A stretch of DNA of 64,000 bases, from assembly GCF_031326345.1 (NCBI RefSeq), contig NZ_CP133671.1:4216001-4280000 (forward strand), given 5' to 3'. The notes beneath the pieces are model-generated. The model was not told the origin of the DNA. It searched no databases and saw nothing but the letters and a program-made list of their open reading frames with translations. A program made the position numbers and the translations under genes. This document shows, in pieces, positions 51,597-60,445 of the stretch; position 1 is the stretch's first letter, and every line of letters starts with the position of its first letter. The DNA is from Aureispira sp. CCB-E (GTDB taxonomy: Bacteria > Bacteroidota > Bacteroidia > Chitinophagales > Saprospiraceae).

Positions 51597-54500
51597 AGGA
51601 CCTCCTTGCAATTTATATTTTTGAGCGTCCATTTGAGATTTCACCCCTTCGTTTAAATTAACACTAAAATCGTCAAAATTATATTGATATTGCTGCCCCA
51701 TATGAGCACCTCCTTCAATACTTGGCGTTACCAATGAGCCACTCATAAAAGTCAATTCGTTAGCAGATTTCACATAAGACAAACCTCTAGCTTTAATCTC
51801 AAAGCCATTTTGTTGCATTAAAATTTCTGCATTTTCGATATGTACATTTTCAGCATAATGATCTAAATAAAAATTCCCCGATCCAAGTACTGAAGCTTCA
51901 ATAGCATCCGATTCTTTGTAGGTATATAGACCACTCAATACCAAGTCATTAAAGATATCAATATCCTCATAAATATCCTCCCTATTTCCCTCTGAACTTT
52001 CCAAATTGATTTTGATGTAGGTCAATATATCTTCGTTAGATTCCAAAGGTGTATCAAAAGCCAAACTATCTTTCATTAACAGACGGATGCTATCTATTTT
52101 TTCCTTTGCAGCAGCTTCTGCAGCTTGCCAATCATGGTAGATTTGCTGTTGGTTAGCGCGCTTACTTTCTATTTCTGCTTTTAGAATATTAATAGACATT
52201 TCTTTAGACAGCGATTCACCAGGGCTAAGGTTTCCTTCTTTTAATTCTTTCTCTAGTCGTTTTAATTTTTTTAAGTCCTCTTTTAGAGATTCATCTTCTC
52301 CCATTTCCGCCAACATTTGGTTGACTTCAATTTCTCTCAAATCATCTTCTATATGGTACTGCACCTCTTCCACTTTTGTTTCTAAGGCAAAAAACATATC
52401 CAACAATAGTAGATCGTCCAGATAAAAATCTTGAGAATCTCCAAAGAGTAAATCTTTGAGTACATTTAAAATGCTATTTCCTGATTCTCCCAAACCATTA
52501 TCAATTTCACCCCCCATTCCACCACTACTAACTTCTTTCCGTTTATCCAGAGCGGCCGTCATTGCAACAGCATTTAGCTCTGCCAAACTCTGAGCACGAG
52601 CAATTTGATAAGCCTCTTTATAACTTGACTCAAAACTTTGCCAACAAGACACGCGCTCATCTTCAGACAAATCGGCAAAAGAATAATTCAAATATTTATT
52701 AAAACCTTCGTCCAAATAATCAGATACAACGGTTAAGTCTTTTACTTCATAATAAACCAGCAACTCCCCCAAAGACCCCATACTTTGTTCTCCAACACCA
52801 AGTGCTTTGATGGTATTCAATTTTTTATAACGGCTATAAAATGGATCTTGAGAGTAAACAATTTTTCGAATTATTTTTTCACTTAATTTCAATTCATGAA
52901 CAGCGTCAATAGCCGCATTTCGTTCAGCATATTTTGCCGTAATTTTTTGAATAACTCCTAGTGGCGATTTAGGAGTCGCTCCAGATTTCCCTTTAGCTCC
53001 ATACAATGCCTCTTTAGGCAAACCAGCAATAGCGACACTTCTTCCTTCATCTACCCCTTTAAAAAAGGCATCTTTATCATCGATGCGAACCCCATCTTCT
53101 GGCTCCACATTAAACATAGCATCCCCTCCTAGAAGTCCACGATCATAACCTAACAACTTGCCATATTCATAATCTCTATTTGTCCAATATGCTTCAAAAT
53201 ACGCTTTCACATAAGCCGATTTATAATCGTAATTCATAGCATCGTGCTTACCTTTATTTTTTCGTCGATAATCATCGTCCAATTGCTGTACTATTTCTCT
53301 TCTTGAAGGCGGTTCTTTGTGGGGCTCTTGAGCATCTAATGCCCCCTGTTCCCTTCCTTTAGATTGTCCATCATCAAAACCCTGCTTATATTCATCTCCA
53401 CTAGCCGTTGCCAAGTCTGCATCCGAAGGCTGTATTACTCCATTTTTGATCAGCACTCCTACTTTAATACCTTCTAAATATCCTGTTTTGTAATAAGAAC
53501 TTTCATAATCAATTTCATCACCAGACATTTGAGCATACGGAGCACTAGGAACTTCTATTGCTGTCTCTGGAGCCATCTCTGTGATCCCCATATAGTAACC
53601 ATAATCCTGCAACCAGTCTTGCATGAATTTATCTTTGTAATTACTTTCAATAGATGCAACTTTTGCTTGATAACCTTTGATGTAAGCCTCTTTCGCCTTT
53701 TCTTTAGATTTATCGTAGCCTTGCAGAGCATCTCCTAAAGTTGAAAAATCCAGCGAAAAAATACTCAAGAATACATCTTTAGTATAATTTTCTTCTATGT
53801 AATAATTGGCAATTTTTTTAATATAATCATCTTTTTTACCATAAAAATCATTAATAACAGCCAAATCAGTTGAGTCAGTTATCGTTACTGTCTCCCCAGC
53901 CTCTAAATCAGCCTCGCCTTCAAGATATCTAAACGTTATTTCTTTAGGAATATTAACACCTTCTAACTTCACCCCTTTCCTCATGTAGATAATTTTAGTC
54001 CAAAGCGATGTAGCATCATTATTGCCTTGCAAATAAAACCGTTCTTTATCTTCTTTCTCCTTATTTAGATCCACGTTTTCCTTTTCTGCCAATTCAGCCA
54101 AACCTCCAGTAAGGCTTGCATCTGTCACACTTTCTTCCAAAGTTGGATCGGTTCCGAGTTTGCTTATGAAGCCACCTAATCTCTCAAGTAGTCCCCCCCC
54201 TTTGTCATTTCCTTTTGCTGTTTCCTCTTTGCCTTTTTTATGATTACCCGATGCACCAGTAGCCGTTTTCTCACCAGCAATAGAGCGAATCATTCCTTTT
54301 TTGAAAGCATTGTATCTAGCTTGATACTTAGCGGCACGATATCCCTCTTGATAAGCAGCTTTAGACGTTGCCTCACCACTTCTATCAGCAATTTTTCCTC
54401 CTTTAGATTCCTCTTCAGCCACACGATAACCCAAGTTAAAACTTTCCGCATCTGCCTTTCCTTTTGGCAAACCATATTTTAGAGTCGATTTATCTTTATT

Positions 54501-57500
54501 ATGATATTGATATCCAATTAAGAAAAAATACAGCATTCCTGCCCCCATATCTCCTGCATATTGAAGCTTACCATCCTCCGTTTTCATCCCCTTATAGGTC
54601 TTATACTGATCTCTTATTTGCGCTTCGTCTTCCTTTGTATTATTTTCAGGTTTGCCTGTTTTTGCATCAACCACATATGTACTATACCCAGAGCTATACC
54701 CTCTAGCAAGACCATCCTCAAAAGCTTCTTGGGTTTTGCCCTTAAACTTTGAGTGAGCGCTTTCTACCCCCTTCCGCAAAGCAGATTCCGTTAGGTTTCC
54801 TCCCAAATTAACTTTTGTAATAACTTTATCGTAAATTTCTTTTACCAAATACGAACCTTTACCACTTGCATTTTCAAATAAATCATCCGTATCCAAATTC
54901 CCTTTATCTGATTTCTTCCCCTCTTTGGCTACTCTAAAAGCATGATTATAACCATTTCTATACCCTACAAAATAATCCTCTCCACCTTGATTTTTAGAAG
55001 TAACCTTCGCTTCTTTTTCCGAAGCTTTGATAGCAGCATTAAGTTGCGCACTACGAGATTTTATGTCTCGTCCTTTCCGATTAAGTTCTTTTAATTTTTC
55101 TTTTCCTTCAATAACTTTAGCTCCCACTTTCAGCCCCCAGTTAAAGCCCTTTCTCTTAGGAGAATTCTCTGCACCAGCATATCCTTCCTCTTGTTTCTTT
55201 GTTTGTGCTTTTTTAATCAGTTCTTTTGTCCACCAATTAAAATACTCATCTACTCCCAACTTATAGTAACTACTTTCTGCCCCCACAACTCCATTCAAAG
55301 CATCTATTGCTTTGGTTAAATCTGTCAATCGTTTTTCCTCTTCCTTTGAACGACTATTCTTTGTCAGCAGTTCGTTTTTCTCAAACTCAGCATTTGCCAA
55401 CAACTGCCCCATTGTAAACCCTTTAGCAACATTTCCAGTTTCGGTTGGTCCCGCATAAGTAGATTCATCGCTTGGCATCAAGACCAATATCGATCGTTGA
55501 TAATCAGGGTGCATTTTATGCTTATCCCGTTTAAAAGCAACTCTAGAATTTTGCCCTTGACGGTACCCTTGATTAAAGCCCATCAACAACCCTTCCTTAA
55601 ATAAGGGTTTGCCCAATAAAGCCTTGGTAGGGTTCGACTCGTTCTCTTTGTCTGCCACCTCTCCAAATATCAATGTTGCCTTGATACTTTCTCTCAACTC
55701 ATCGGGGATAGGAAAATATTTAGGCACACCAGCCGCTTCCATTTGATCAGGATCGTTTAAAGCCGTTAACAGATCAATCCCCGAAGATTCTATCATTGCC
55801 GATAAAAAGCCCTTTAGATTTCCCGTAGAGTAACCTGCAACAAAGTTCGGTTTCTTGTATTTTGCTTCTCGTTCAGCTTTCGCTTTATTTTTCTTTCCCT
55901 CTTGAACCTGTGCATAGCCCTTATTATAACCTGCATAGAACCCACGGTATCGCTGCATATCAGCGCCCTTTAGTTCTCGTTCATCTTTTCCTTCAAACGT
56001 TTTTTCTAGTTTCAACAAATCTGGGGCACCACTTTCTCCATTTGCTTGTTGTACCCCTAGTTGGTAGCCTTGCTCATAAGTAGCTTTATAATTTTCATCC
56101 ATTTTAGGAGCTTGCTTCCGCTGGTTCTGAGCTTGGCGATATCCTTGATTAAAATGCAACAAAAAAGCTTTTTCATAAGCAGGACCAGACAATTCACCAC
56201 CTGGAGTTTGTTTCTTCTCAGAAGCAGCATTCTCCAATTCAGCAACCGTAGTTTTCACAATTACTTCGTGATATTTGCCATCTTTTGTCATCGAGAACTT
56301 TGTATCGACATTTTTTTCACCTTTTGCCAAGAGCACCCCACAAGTCATTCCCAATGAAGCCCCCACTTTATATTCTTCCGAACCTTGTTCTTTCTCCATT
56401 TGAGCCGTTCGCTCTGCTGCTGCTGCTTCAGCTTTTAGGGTTTCCCCTTCTCTATAACCTTCATTATAACCTTGTATATAAGCATCATAATACCCTTTCA
56501 TAGGAGTTCCAACGCCACTTTCTGGTTTTTCCTCTGTACCGTACTCCTCCATATTTTTGGCGATCTCCGTATTAACACGGTCATACTTATTTTTTGCCGT
56601 TTCTTCCTCCGCAGGGTCATCACTTTCCGAAAATTTTGTAATGCTAAACTTCCCTCCAGCAGCAGGAGTAAGCTTGGCACCATAGCCTAAGCTTCGTCCA
56701 ACCATTAATCCTCTATTCTTTCCTTCATTTTTAATGTTTTCCGCTTCAGCATCTTCCTTAATCTCTTCATCTGTTTCTTTTACATCAAAAGCGGCTAAAG
56801 CCTTGGCTTTAGGATCTTCTTTTCTTTCTTCCTTTTTCTCCTCCTTTTTAGGCTCTGTCGTTTTAGGTGTAGAAGTTCCCCCTACAGAAGTCGTATTAGT
56901 AGTCCCTGAGAATGTTGTCGTTGATTTCTTCTTCTTGGTCAACGCATTTTTTGCTTGTCCGATCTGCTTAGCGCCATCTTTATCTGGTTGTCCTGTAGGT
57001 ACCGCCCCATTCTCATTTTTGTCTTTTTGAGCCAAAATCCCTAACACACCTTTTAATTTATCAGAAGCAAAAATTCCTTTTGGGGCTTCCTTTTTTTCTT
57101 TCGGAGCTTCTTTCTTTTGAGAATCGGGGGTTCCTGTTGTTCCAGAAGGCACTGTGCCAGTTTGTTTAGGAGCAACCTTTTCGGTTGTTTCGGTAGGCGG
57201 TGCTATATTTTTAGGTGTTGGAGAAGGAGTTACATTAGGCATAGGACCTTTAGGGGTAGGTGGAACATAAGTACTAGGCGCTACTCCAAGTCCACCCCCT
57301 GTATTTTTTTGAGGATTAGTTGTGCCAACGGGTTTGCTCTTCAGTCCTCCGCTAGTATTTGTATTTAATTTATTTTTAACTGTTGGAGGTGTTCCACTCA
57401 AGCCACCTGATGTATTAATTTTAGGGTTAGACTCTATTTTTTTTACTGTTTCCCAATCGGTGTATTGGGATTTTTTTTGTAGGCTTCCCTCTCCTATGGC

Positions 57501-57683
57501 ATAAGTTTTACTATTTCCATCAAAATTTATGGCTACAGGTTTTGTGTGTTTAGATTTAAACCCTGCTTCTACATTTATGTTTTTAGGTTTAGAGTGATCG
57601 TTCATACGAACAAACTCTTTGCCCTCTTTTTCTTTATTTTTATTTAAATTATTACCGTTGGTAAGGTCATTTGGATTAGCCAT
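51591..57683 (-). CDS. Giant GY-repeat protein (about 2030 residues), unknown function
   Basis: Largest gene in the window; I do not recognise a family. Residues about 1-330 are low complexity (Pro/Thr/Gly, then Lys/Glu-rich), probably disordered, with a repeated NTSGGL motif (near 94, 113 and 131) and no signal peptide. From about 330 to 1555 a motif Y/F-x2-G-Y/F-x2-G recurs at least 17 times, irregularly spaced: YIQGYNEGYREG (406), FNQGYRQAQ (515), YEQGYQLG (540), GYNKGYAQ (589), FNQGYRQG (707), YFVGYRNGY (908), LARGYSSGY (997), YQEGYRAA (1115), YIKGYQAK (1338), YKTGYLEGIKVG (1402), YKQGFDDGQSKG (1436), LLGYDRGLLGG (1514). Residues 1560-1850 are helical (coiled-coil-like KKLKRLEKELKEG at about 1809), and the last 100 (FYLDHYAENVHIENAEIL) are beta-rich. 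The ATG at 57683 (MANPNDL) is preferred over 57695. Cytoplasmic or exported by an unrecognised route. Convergent with bioF; transcribed alone. Confidence 0.85.
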   Translation of the reverse strand: MANPNDLTNGNNLNKNKEKEGKEFVRMNDHSKPKNINVEAGFKSKHTKPVAINFDGNSKTYAIGEGSLQKKSQYTDWETVKKIESNPKINTSGGLSGTPPTVKNKLNTNTSGGLKSKPVGTTNPQKNTGGGLGVAPSTYVPPTPKGPMPNVTPSPTPKNIAPPTETTEKVAPKQTGTVPSGTTGTPDSQKKEAPKEKKEAPKGIFASDKLKGVLGILAQKDKNENGAVPTGQPDKDGAKQIGQAKNALTKKKKSTTTFSGTTNTTSVGGTSTPKTTEPKKEEKKEERKEDPKAKALAAFDVKETDEEIKEDAEAENIKNEGKNRGLMVGRSLGYGAKLTPAAGGKFSITKFSESDDPAEEETAKNKYDRVNTEIAKNMEEYGTEEKPESGVGTPMKGYYDAYIQGYNEGYREGETLKAEAAAAERTAQMEKEQGSEEYKVGASLGMTCGVLLAKGEKNVDTKFSMTKDGKYHEVIVKTTVAELENAASEKKQTPGGELSGPAYEKAFLLHFNQGYRQAQNQRKQAPKMDENYKATYEQGYQLGVQQANGESGAPDLLKLEKTFEGKDERELKGADMQRYRGFYAGYNKGYAQVQEGKKNKAKAEREAKYKKPNFVAGYSTGNLKGFLSAMIESSGIDLLTALNDPDQMEAAGVPKYFPIPDELRESIKATLIFGEVADKENESNPTKALLGKPLFKEGLLMGFNQGYRQGQNSRVAFKRDKHKMHPDYQRSILVLMPSDESTYAGPTETGNVAKGFTMGQLLANAEFEKNELLTKNSRSKEEEKRLTDLTKAIDALNGVVGAESSYYKLGVDEYFNWWTKELIKKAQTKKQEEGYAGAENSPKRKGFNWGLKVGAKVIEGKEKLKELNRKGRDIKSRSAQLNAAIKASEKEAKVTSKNQGGEDYFVGYRNGYNHAFRVAKEGKKSDKGNLDTDDLFENASGKGSYLVKEIYDKVITKVNLGGNLTESALRKGVESAHSKFKGKTQEAFEDGLARGYSSGYSTYVVDAKTGKPENNTKEDEAQIRDQYKTYKGMKTEDGKLQYAGDMGAGMLYFFLIGYQYHNKDKSTLKYGLPKGKADAESFNLGYRVAEEESKGGKIADRSGEATSKAAYQEGYRAAKYQARYNAFKKGMIRSIAGEKTATGASGNHKKGKEETAKGNDKGGGLLERLGGFISKLGTDPTLEESVTDASLTGGLAELAEKENVDLNKEKEDKERFYLQGNNDATSLWTKIIYMRKGVKLEGVNIPKEITFRYLEGEADLEAGETVTITDSTDLAVINDFYGKKDDYIKKIANYYIEENYTKDVFLSIFSLDFSTLGDALQGYDKSKEKAKEAYIKGYQAKVASIESNYKDKFMQDWLQDYGYYMGITEMAPETAIEVPSAPYAQMSGDEIDYESSYYKTGYLEGIKVGVLIKNGVIQPSDADLATASGDEYKQGFDDGQSKGREQGALDAQEPHKEPPSRREIVQQLDDDYRRKNKGKHDAMNYDYKSAYVKAYFEAYWTNRDYEYGKLLGYDRGLLGGDAMFNVEPEDGVRIDDKDAFFKGVDEGRSVAIAGLPKEALYGAKGKSGATPKSPLGVIQKITAKYAERNAAIDAVHELKLSEKIIRKIVYSQDPFYSRYKKLNTIKALGVGEQSMGSLGELLVYYEVKDLTVVSDYLDEGFNKYLNYSFADLSEDERVSCWQSFESSYKEAYQIARAQSLAELNAVAMTAALDKRKEVSSGGMGGEIDNGLGESGNSILNVLKDLLFGDSQDFYLDDLLLLDMFFALETKVEEVQYHIEDDLREIEVNQMLAEMGEDESLKEDLKKLKRLEKELKEGNLSPGESLSKEMSINILKAEIESKRANQQQIYHDWQAAEAAAKEKIDSIRLLMKDSLAFDTPLESNEDILTYIKINLESSEGNREDIYEDIDIFNDLVLSGLYTYKESDAIEASVLGSGNFYLDHYAENVHIENAEILMQQNGFEIKARGLSYVKSANELTFMSGSLVTPSIEGGAHMGQQYQYNFDDFSVNLNEGVKSQMDAQKYKLQGGPL

Positions 57684-57923
57684 GTAGGATATCAATTAGT
57701 CTAGAAAAAAGTGTGTTGCATGCTCCCATTTAAACAAAAACAAAATGAGCCAGCTAATACAGCATTAAATTACAAATAAAATGTAACTTTGCCAAACAAT
57801 ATTTTCATAAGTCATCTCTTTTTTAAGTTTTTGATATTTGCTCTAAAAATAGTTTTTTTATAGCCCTATTTATCAGCACTTAACACCTTGTGGCTTTTTA
57901 ATTCTAATGCATATTTTTTTACT

Positions 57924-58412
57924 GTGAAAATTACAACATCTAGTTTTTTAATACTATCCATACTACTCACCACTCCTTCCTTCTTATCCGCCCAAACTCC
58001 TGTCAATGTACATTACATTGATTTAGATGATTTATTGTTCTATGTATTGCCATTTTATGCCATCACTATTTTAGGCTTGGGTTTATTTATTCATAAATTA
58101 ATGCGCCCTAACTTCTCGTCTAAATGGCTATATATATGTAGTTTAATTGGCATCTTAGGAGCTGCGGCTATTGCTTATAAGTTTCAAGAAATTCGTACAA
58201 CTCAGTTGCCAAGTGCGCAACCTTCTAAGATTGACATGCGTAATATTCCCAAGGATATTCAAGAACAAATAAGAGCAAGAGAAAATGATGAGTTGAAAGA
58301 AACAATTGCCAATTATTGGGTAGTCGCTATTCCAAACTTTATTCTATTAGGACTTGGTTTGGCAATTGATTGGAGAAACAAGAAAGATTATGAATTAAAA
58401 GACAACTCATAA
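57924..58412 (+). CDS. Small multi-pass membrane protein, unknown
   Basis: A protein of about 162 residues with a signal-like first helix (VKITTSSFLILSILLTTPSF, then LSAQ) and three further hydrophobic stretches (LLFYVLPFYAITILGLGLFI, WLYICSLIGILGAAAIAYKF, WVVAIPNFILLGLGLAIDW). A soluble, charged loop (KIDMRNIPKDIQEQIRAREN) sits between helices 3 and 4. No family recognised. The start is uncertain: the frame extends up to a TTG at 57888, and the GTG at 57924 is preferred because it starts the signal-like helix directly. A hairpin follows at 58428. Confidence 0.55.
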   Translation: MKITTSSFLILSILLTTPSFLSAQTPVNVHYIDLDDLLFYVLPFYAITILGLGLFIHKLMRPNFSSKWLYICSLIGILGAAAIAYKFQEIRTTQLPSAQPSKIDMRNIPKDIQEQIRARENDELKETIANYWVVAIPNFILLGLGLAIDWRNKKDYELKDNS

Positions 58413-58427
58413 ATCCCTCTTATCACA

Positions 58428-58482
58428 AAGCCTGCTTTGCATTTCAGATCAAGAGATCGTATTAAAAATACAAAGCAGGCTT
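58428..58482. terminator. 12-bp stem hairpin between convergent small membrane genes
   Basis: AAGCCTGCTTTG (58428-58439) pairs exactly with CAAAGCAGGCTT (58471-58482), loop of 31 bases. It lies between two convergent genes and is placed like a two-way terminator, though the T-tracts are weak. Confidence 0.5.
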
Positions 58483-58509
58483 ATCGAATTATTGAGCAGA
58501 TAAGTTTGG

Positions 58510-58929
58510 TTAACGCAAACGGTTAGAATCACGAACCAATTTGTCATCTTTTTGAATTCCTTTATTGGCTAAGATAATTAAAATCATTACCAATACGGGC
58601 ATAAACAAACCTCCTCCAACAGTTGCAATTGATTGAATGGTGTAAAACAAGTAAGCAGCAAAAGCAAACAACCCTGCTGTAATCAAAATATTAAGCTTGC
58701 CTAAATTCATTTGCAATTTTCGATTGTTGTACAAGAAAATCGTGACAAATGATAGCAAAACCACTAAAACGGTCAAAATAATTAAAGCGATATTATCATT
58801 AATATTTAGATAACCATCAGCCAAGACTCCTTCTGATTTAACAGGACCACTAGCAAATGGAAGTGCAAACAAGGAACTTCCTACCAAAGATGCTAATAAT
58901 AAGTAAACAGATTGAATGCGTTGTATCAT
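58510..58929 (-). CDS. DUF4293-family small membrane protein
   Basis: A protein of about 139 residues with four transmembrane helices. The opening MIQRIQSVYLLLASLVGSSLF and the later LYNNRKLQMNLGKLNILIT match the DUF4293 family of Bacteroidota (typically MIQRIQTVYLLL... and NRKLQ). Function is not established. The ATG at 58929 is chosen because MIQRIQ is the family's conserved start; the frame extends upstream to 58977 through an unrelated sequence. Confidence 0.85.
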   Translation of the reverse strand: MIQRIQSVYLLLASLVGSSLFALPFASGPVKSEGVLADGYLNINDNIALIILTVLVVLLSFVTIFLYNNRKLQMNLGKLNILITAGLFAFAAYLFYTIQSIATVGGGLFMPVLVMILIILANKGIQKDDKLVRDSNRLR

Positions 58930-59116
58930 GTTTTCTTTTAATTTTTTATGATAAGTAGTCGGACACAAAACAAACATATGACGTAATTTCTTCTGTGTTC
59001 ATTTACTTATATTGTAGATTATAATAAAAATCAAATACTGAACAAGCTTGCCTATTAGTTGTTATAAGATTCAAAACAATTCTCGCTAGACATTTCCTTT
59101 GCTCTACTATGTTTAA

Positions 59117-59124
59117 TACCTTTG
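59117..59124 (+). promoter_or_regulatory. -7-like box TACCTTTG before the thiolase gene
   Basis: TAnnTTTG match, with a TTG at 59099-59101, 15 bases upstream (slightly shorter than usual). It lies 70 bp before the ATG at 59194 and overlaps the alternative TTG start at 59122, so that start cannot be used if transcription begins here. Confidence 0.4.
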
Positions 59125-59193
59125 AACTCCTTTTTGCGAAAAGGTCACTTCAATATTAAAATAAACTCTCGCAAAATTAATATTTTGCTTCAA

Positions 59194-60375
59194 ATGAACA
59201 ATAAAAATCAAACAATATACATCATAGATGCTCTAAGGACACCAATAGGAAAACTACATGGAGCACTATCACATATCCGCCCCGATGACTTAACAAGCCT
59301 ACTTATCAAGGGGTTAGTTAATAAAAACGCTATTAATAAAGAAGAAATAGATGGCATTATCCTCGGTTGTGCGAATCAGGCTGGCGAAGATAATAGGAAT
59401 ATAGCCAGAATGGCTAGTCTATTAGCAGGACTCCCTTACGGCTCTACAGCCACTACCATTAATAGTCTTTGTTCTTCGGGAATGGAAGCCATGCTAAATG
59501 CAATAAAAAATATTGCCCTTGGGGATGGTGATTTGTATTTAGCTGGAGGCGTAGAAAGCATGAGTAGAAGCCCAATGGTTACAAGCAAAGTAGATCAAAC
59601 GACAGTAGATAGCCTTATTGGCTGGCGATTCGTTAACCCCAATATACAGCAAGCTTGTCCTCCTTTGTCGATGGCTGAAACAGCGGAGTTATTGGCTCAA
59701 AAATATGCTATTTCTAGAGACCAACAAGACTTATACGCTTATCACAGCAGACAAAAATACCAAGCTGCTCTCGAAAAAAACATCTGGCGATCAGAGATAC
59801 TAGCTTTGGCAGATCAAAAAAAGAAGCTTTGGCGATTAGACGAACAACACCGCCTTTTATCTTTGGACTTGTTAACTAAATTACCTACATTAGTTTCTAA
59901 TGGGGCTCATATTAGCTCAGGGAATGCGGCTAGAATCGGCGATGGAGCAGCTTTGGTTGCTTTTGCTTCGAGAAAATACATTCGCAAACATAATATTCAA
60001 CCTATTGCAAAAGTAAAAGCATGGGCAAGTGCCTCGTGTCATCCTAGCGAAATGAGTCTTTCGGCTGTGGTAGCAGCACAAAAAGCTTTGAATAAAATTG
60101 ATTTAAAAACCAATGATCTCGACTGGATTGAAATGAGTGAATCTTTTGCTGTTCAGACTTTGGTTTGCATCCAAGAACTGGGACTAGATCCTCAAAAAGT
60201 AAATCCAAACGGAGGGGCATTGACCATTGGCAATCCTATTTCTGTGAGCTCTGCTCGATTGGTTGTTTCTCTGGCAAAAGAGATGCAACGGAATAAAAAA
60301 ATCAAGTATGGATTGGCGACAACTTGCGCTGGTTTGGGTACAGGAACCGCTTTGATTTTAGAAGCTCATAATTAG
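59194..60375 (+). CDS. Thiolase-family protein with altered catalytic residues
   Basis: A 393-residue thiolase (acetyl-CoA acyltransferase fold). The start MNNKNQTIYIIDALRTPIG, LCSSGMEAM with the nucleophilic Cys93, GGVESMSRSP, and the end TTCAGLGTGTAL with the second Cys378 are all conserved. Two of the other catalytic positions are not: the NEAF motif reads SESFA (Ser315 for Asn), and the GHP motif with the active-site His reads GNPIS (Asn347 for His); SGAR following it reads SSAR. A standard thiolase needs that His to activate the first Cys, so activity is doubtful or different. The ATG at 59194 is chosen over the TTG at 59122 on motif and promoter position. Single gene; no 3-hydroxyacyl-CoA dehydrogenase partner nearby. 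Confidence 0.88.
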   Translation: MNNKNQTIYIIDALRTPIGKLHGALSHIRPDDLTSLLIKGLVNKNAINKEEIDGIILGCANQAGEDNRNIARMASLLAGLPYGSTATTINSLCSSGMEAMLNAIKNIALGDGDLYLAGGVESMSRSPMVTSKVDQTTVDSLIGWRFVNPNIQQACPPLSMAETAELLAQKYAISRDQQDLYAYHSRQKYQAALEKNIWRSEILALADQKKKLWRLDEQHRLLSLDLLTKLPTLVSNGAHISSGNAARIGDGAALVAFASRKYIRKHNIQPIAKVKAWASASCHPSEMSLSAVVAAQKALNKIDLKTNDLDWIEMSESFAVQTLVCIQELGLDPQKVNPNGGALTIGNPISVSSARLVVSLAKEMQRNKKIKYGLATTCAGLGTGTALILEAHN

Positions 60376-60445
60376 AGTAGTCATTCACAGGTTATCGCTC
60401 CAAATCCGCACAAAACACCTTGTGTGTATATTTGATTAAAGAACA

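Noticed and set aside
51591-57683. Treating the GY-repeat protein as a contractile-injection tape-measure or a toxin
   Set aside because: No tail, sheath, baseplate or spike genes and no toxin domain are in the window; the repeat pattern alone does not justify it.
60427-60434. TATATTTG as promoter of the YihY gene
   Set aside because: It matches TAnnTTTG but lies only 12 bp before the start codon, leaving almost no leader, and no -33 element fits; noted within the gene entry only.
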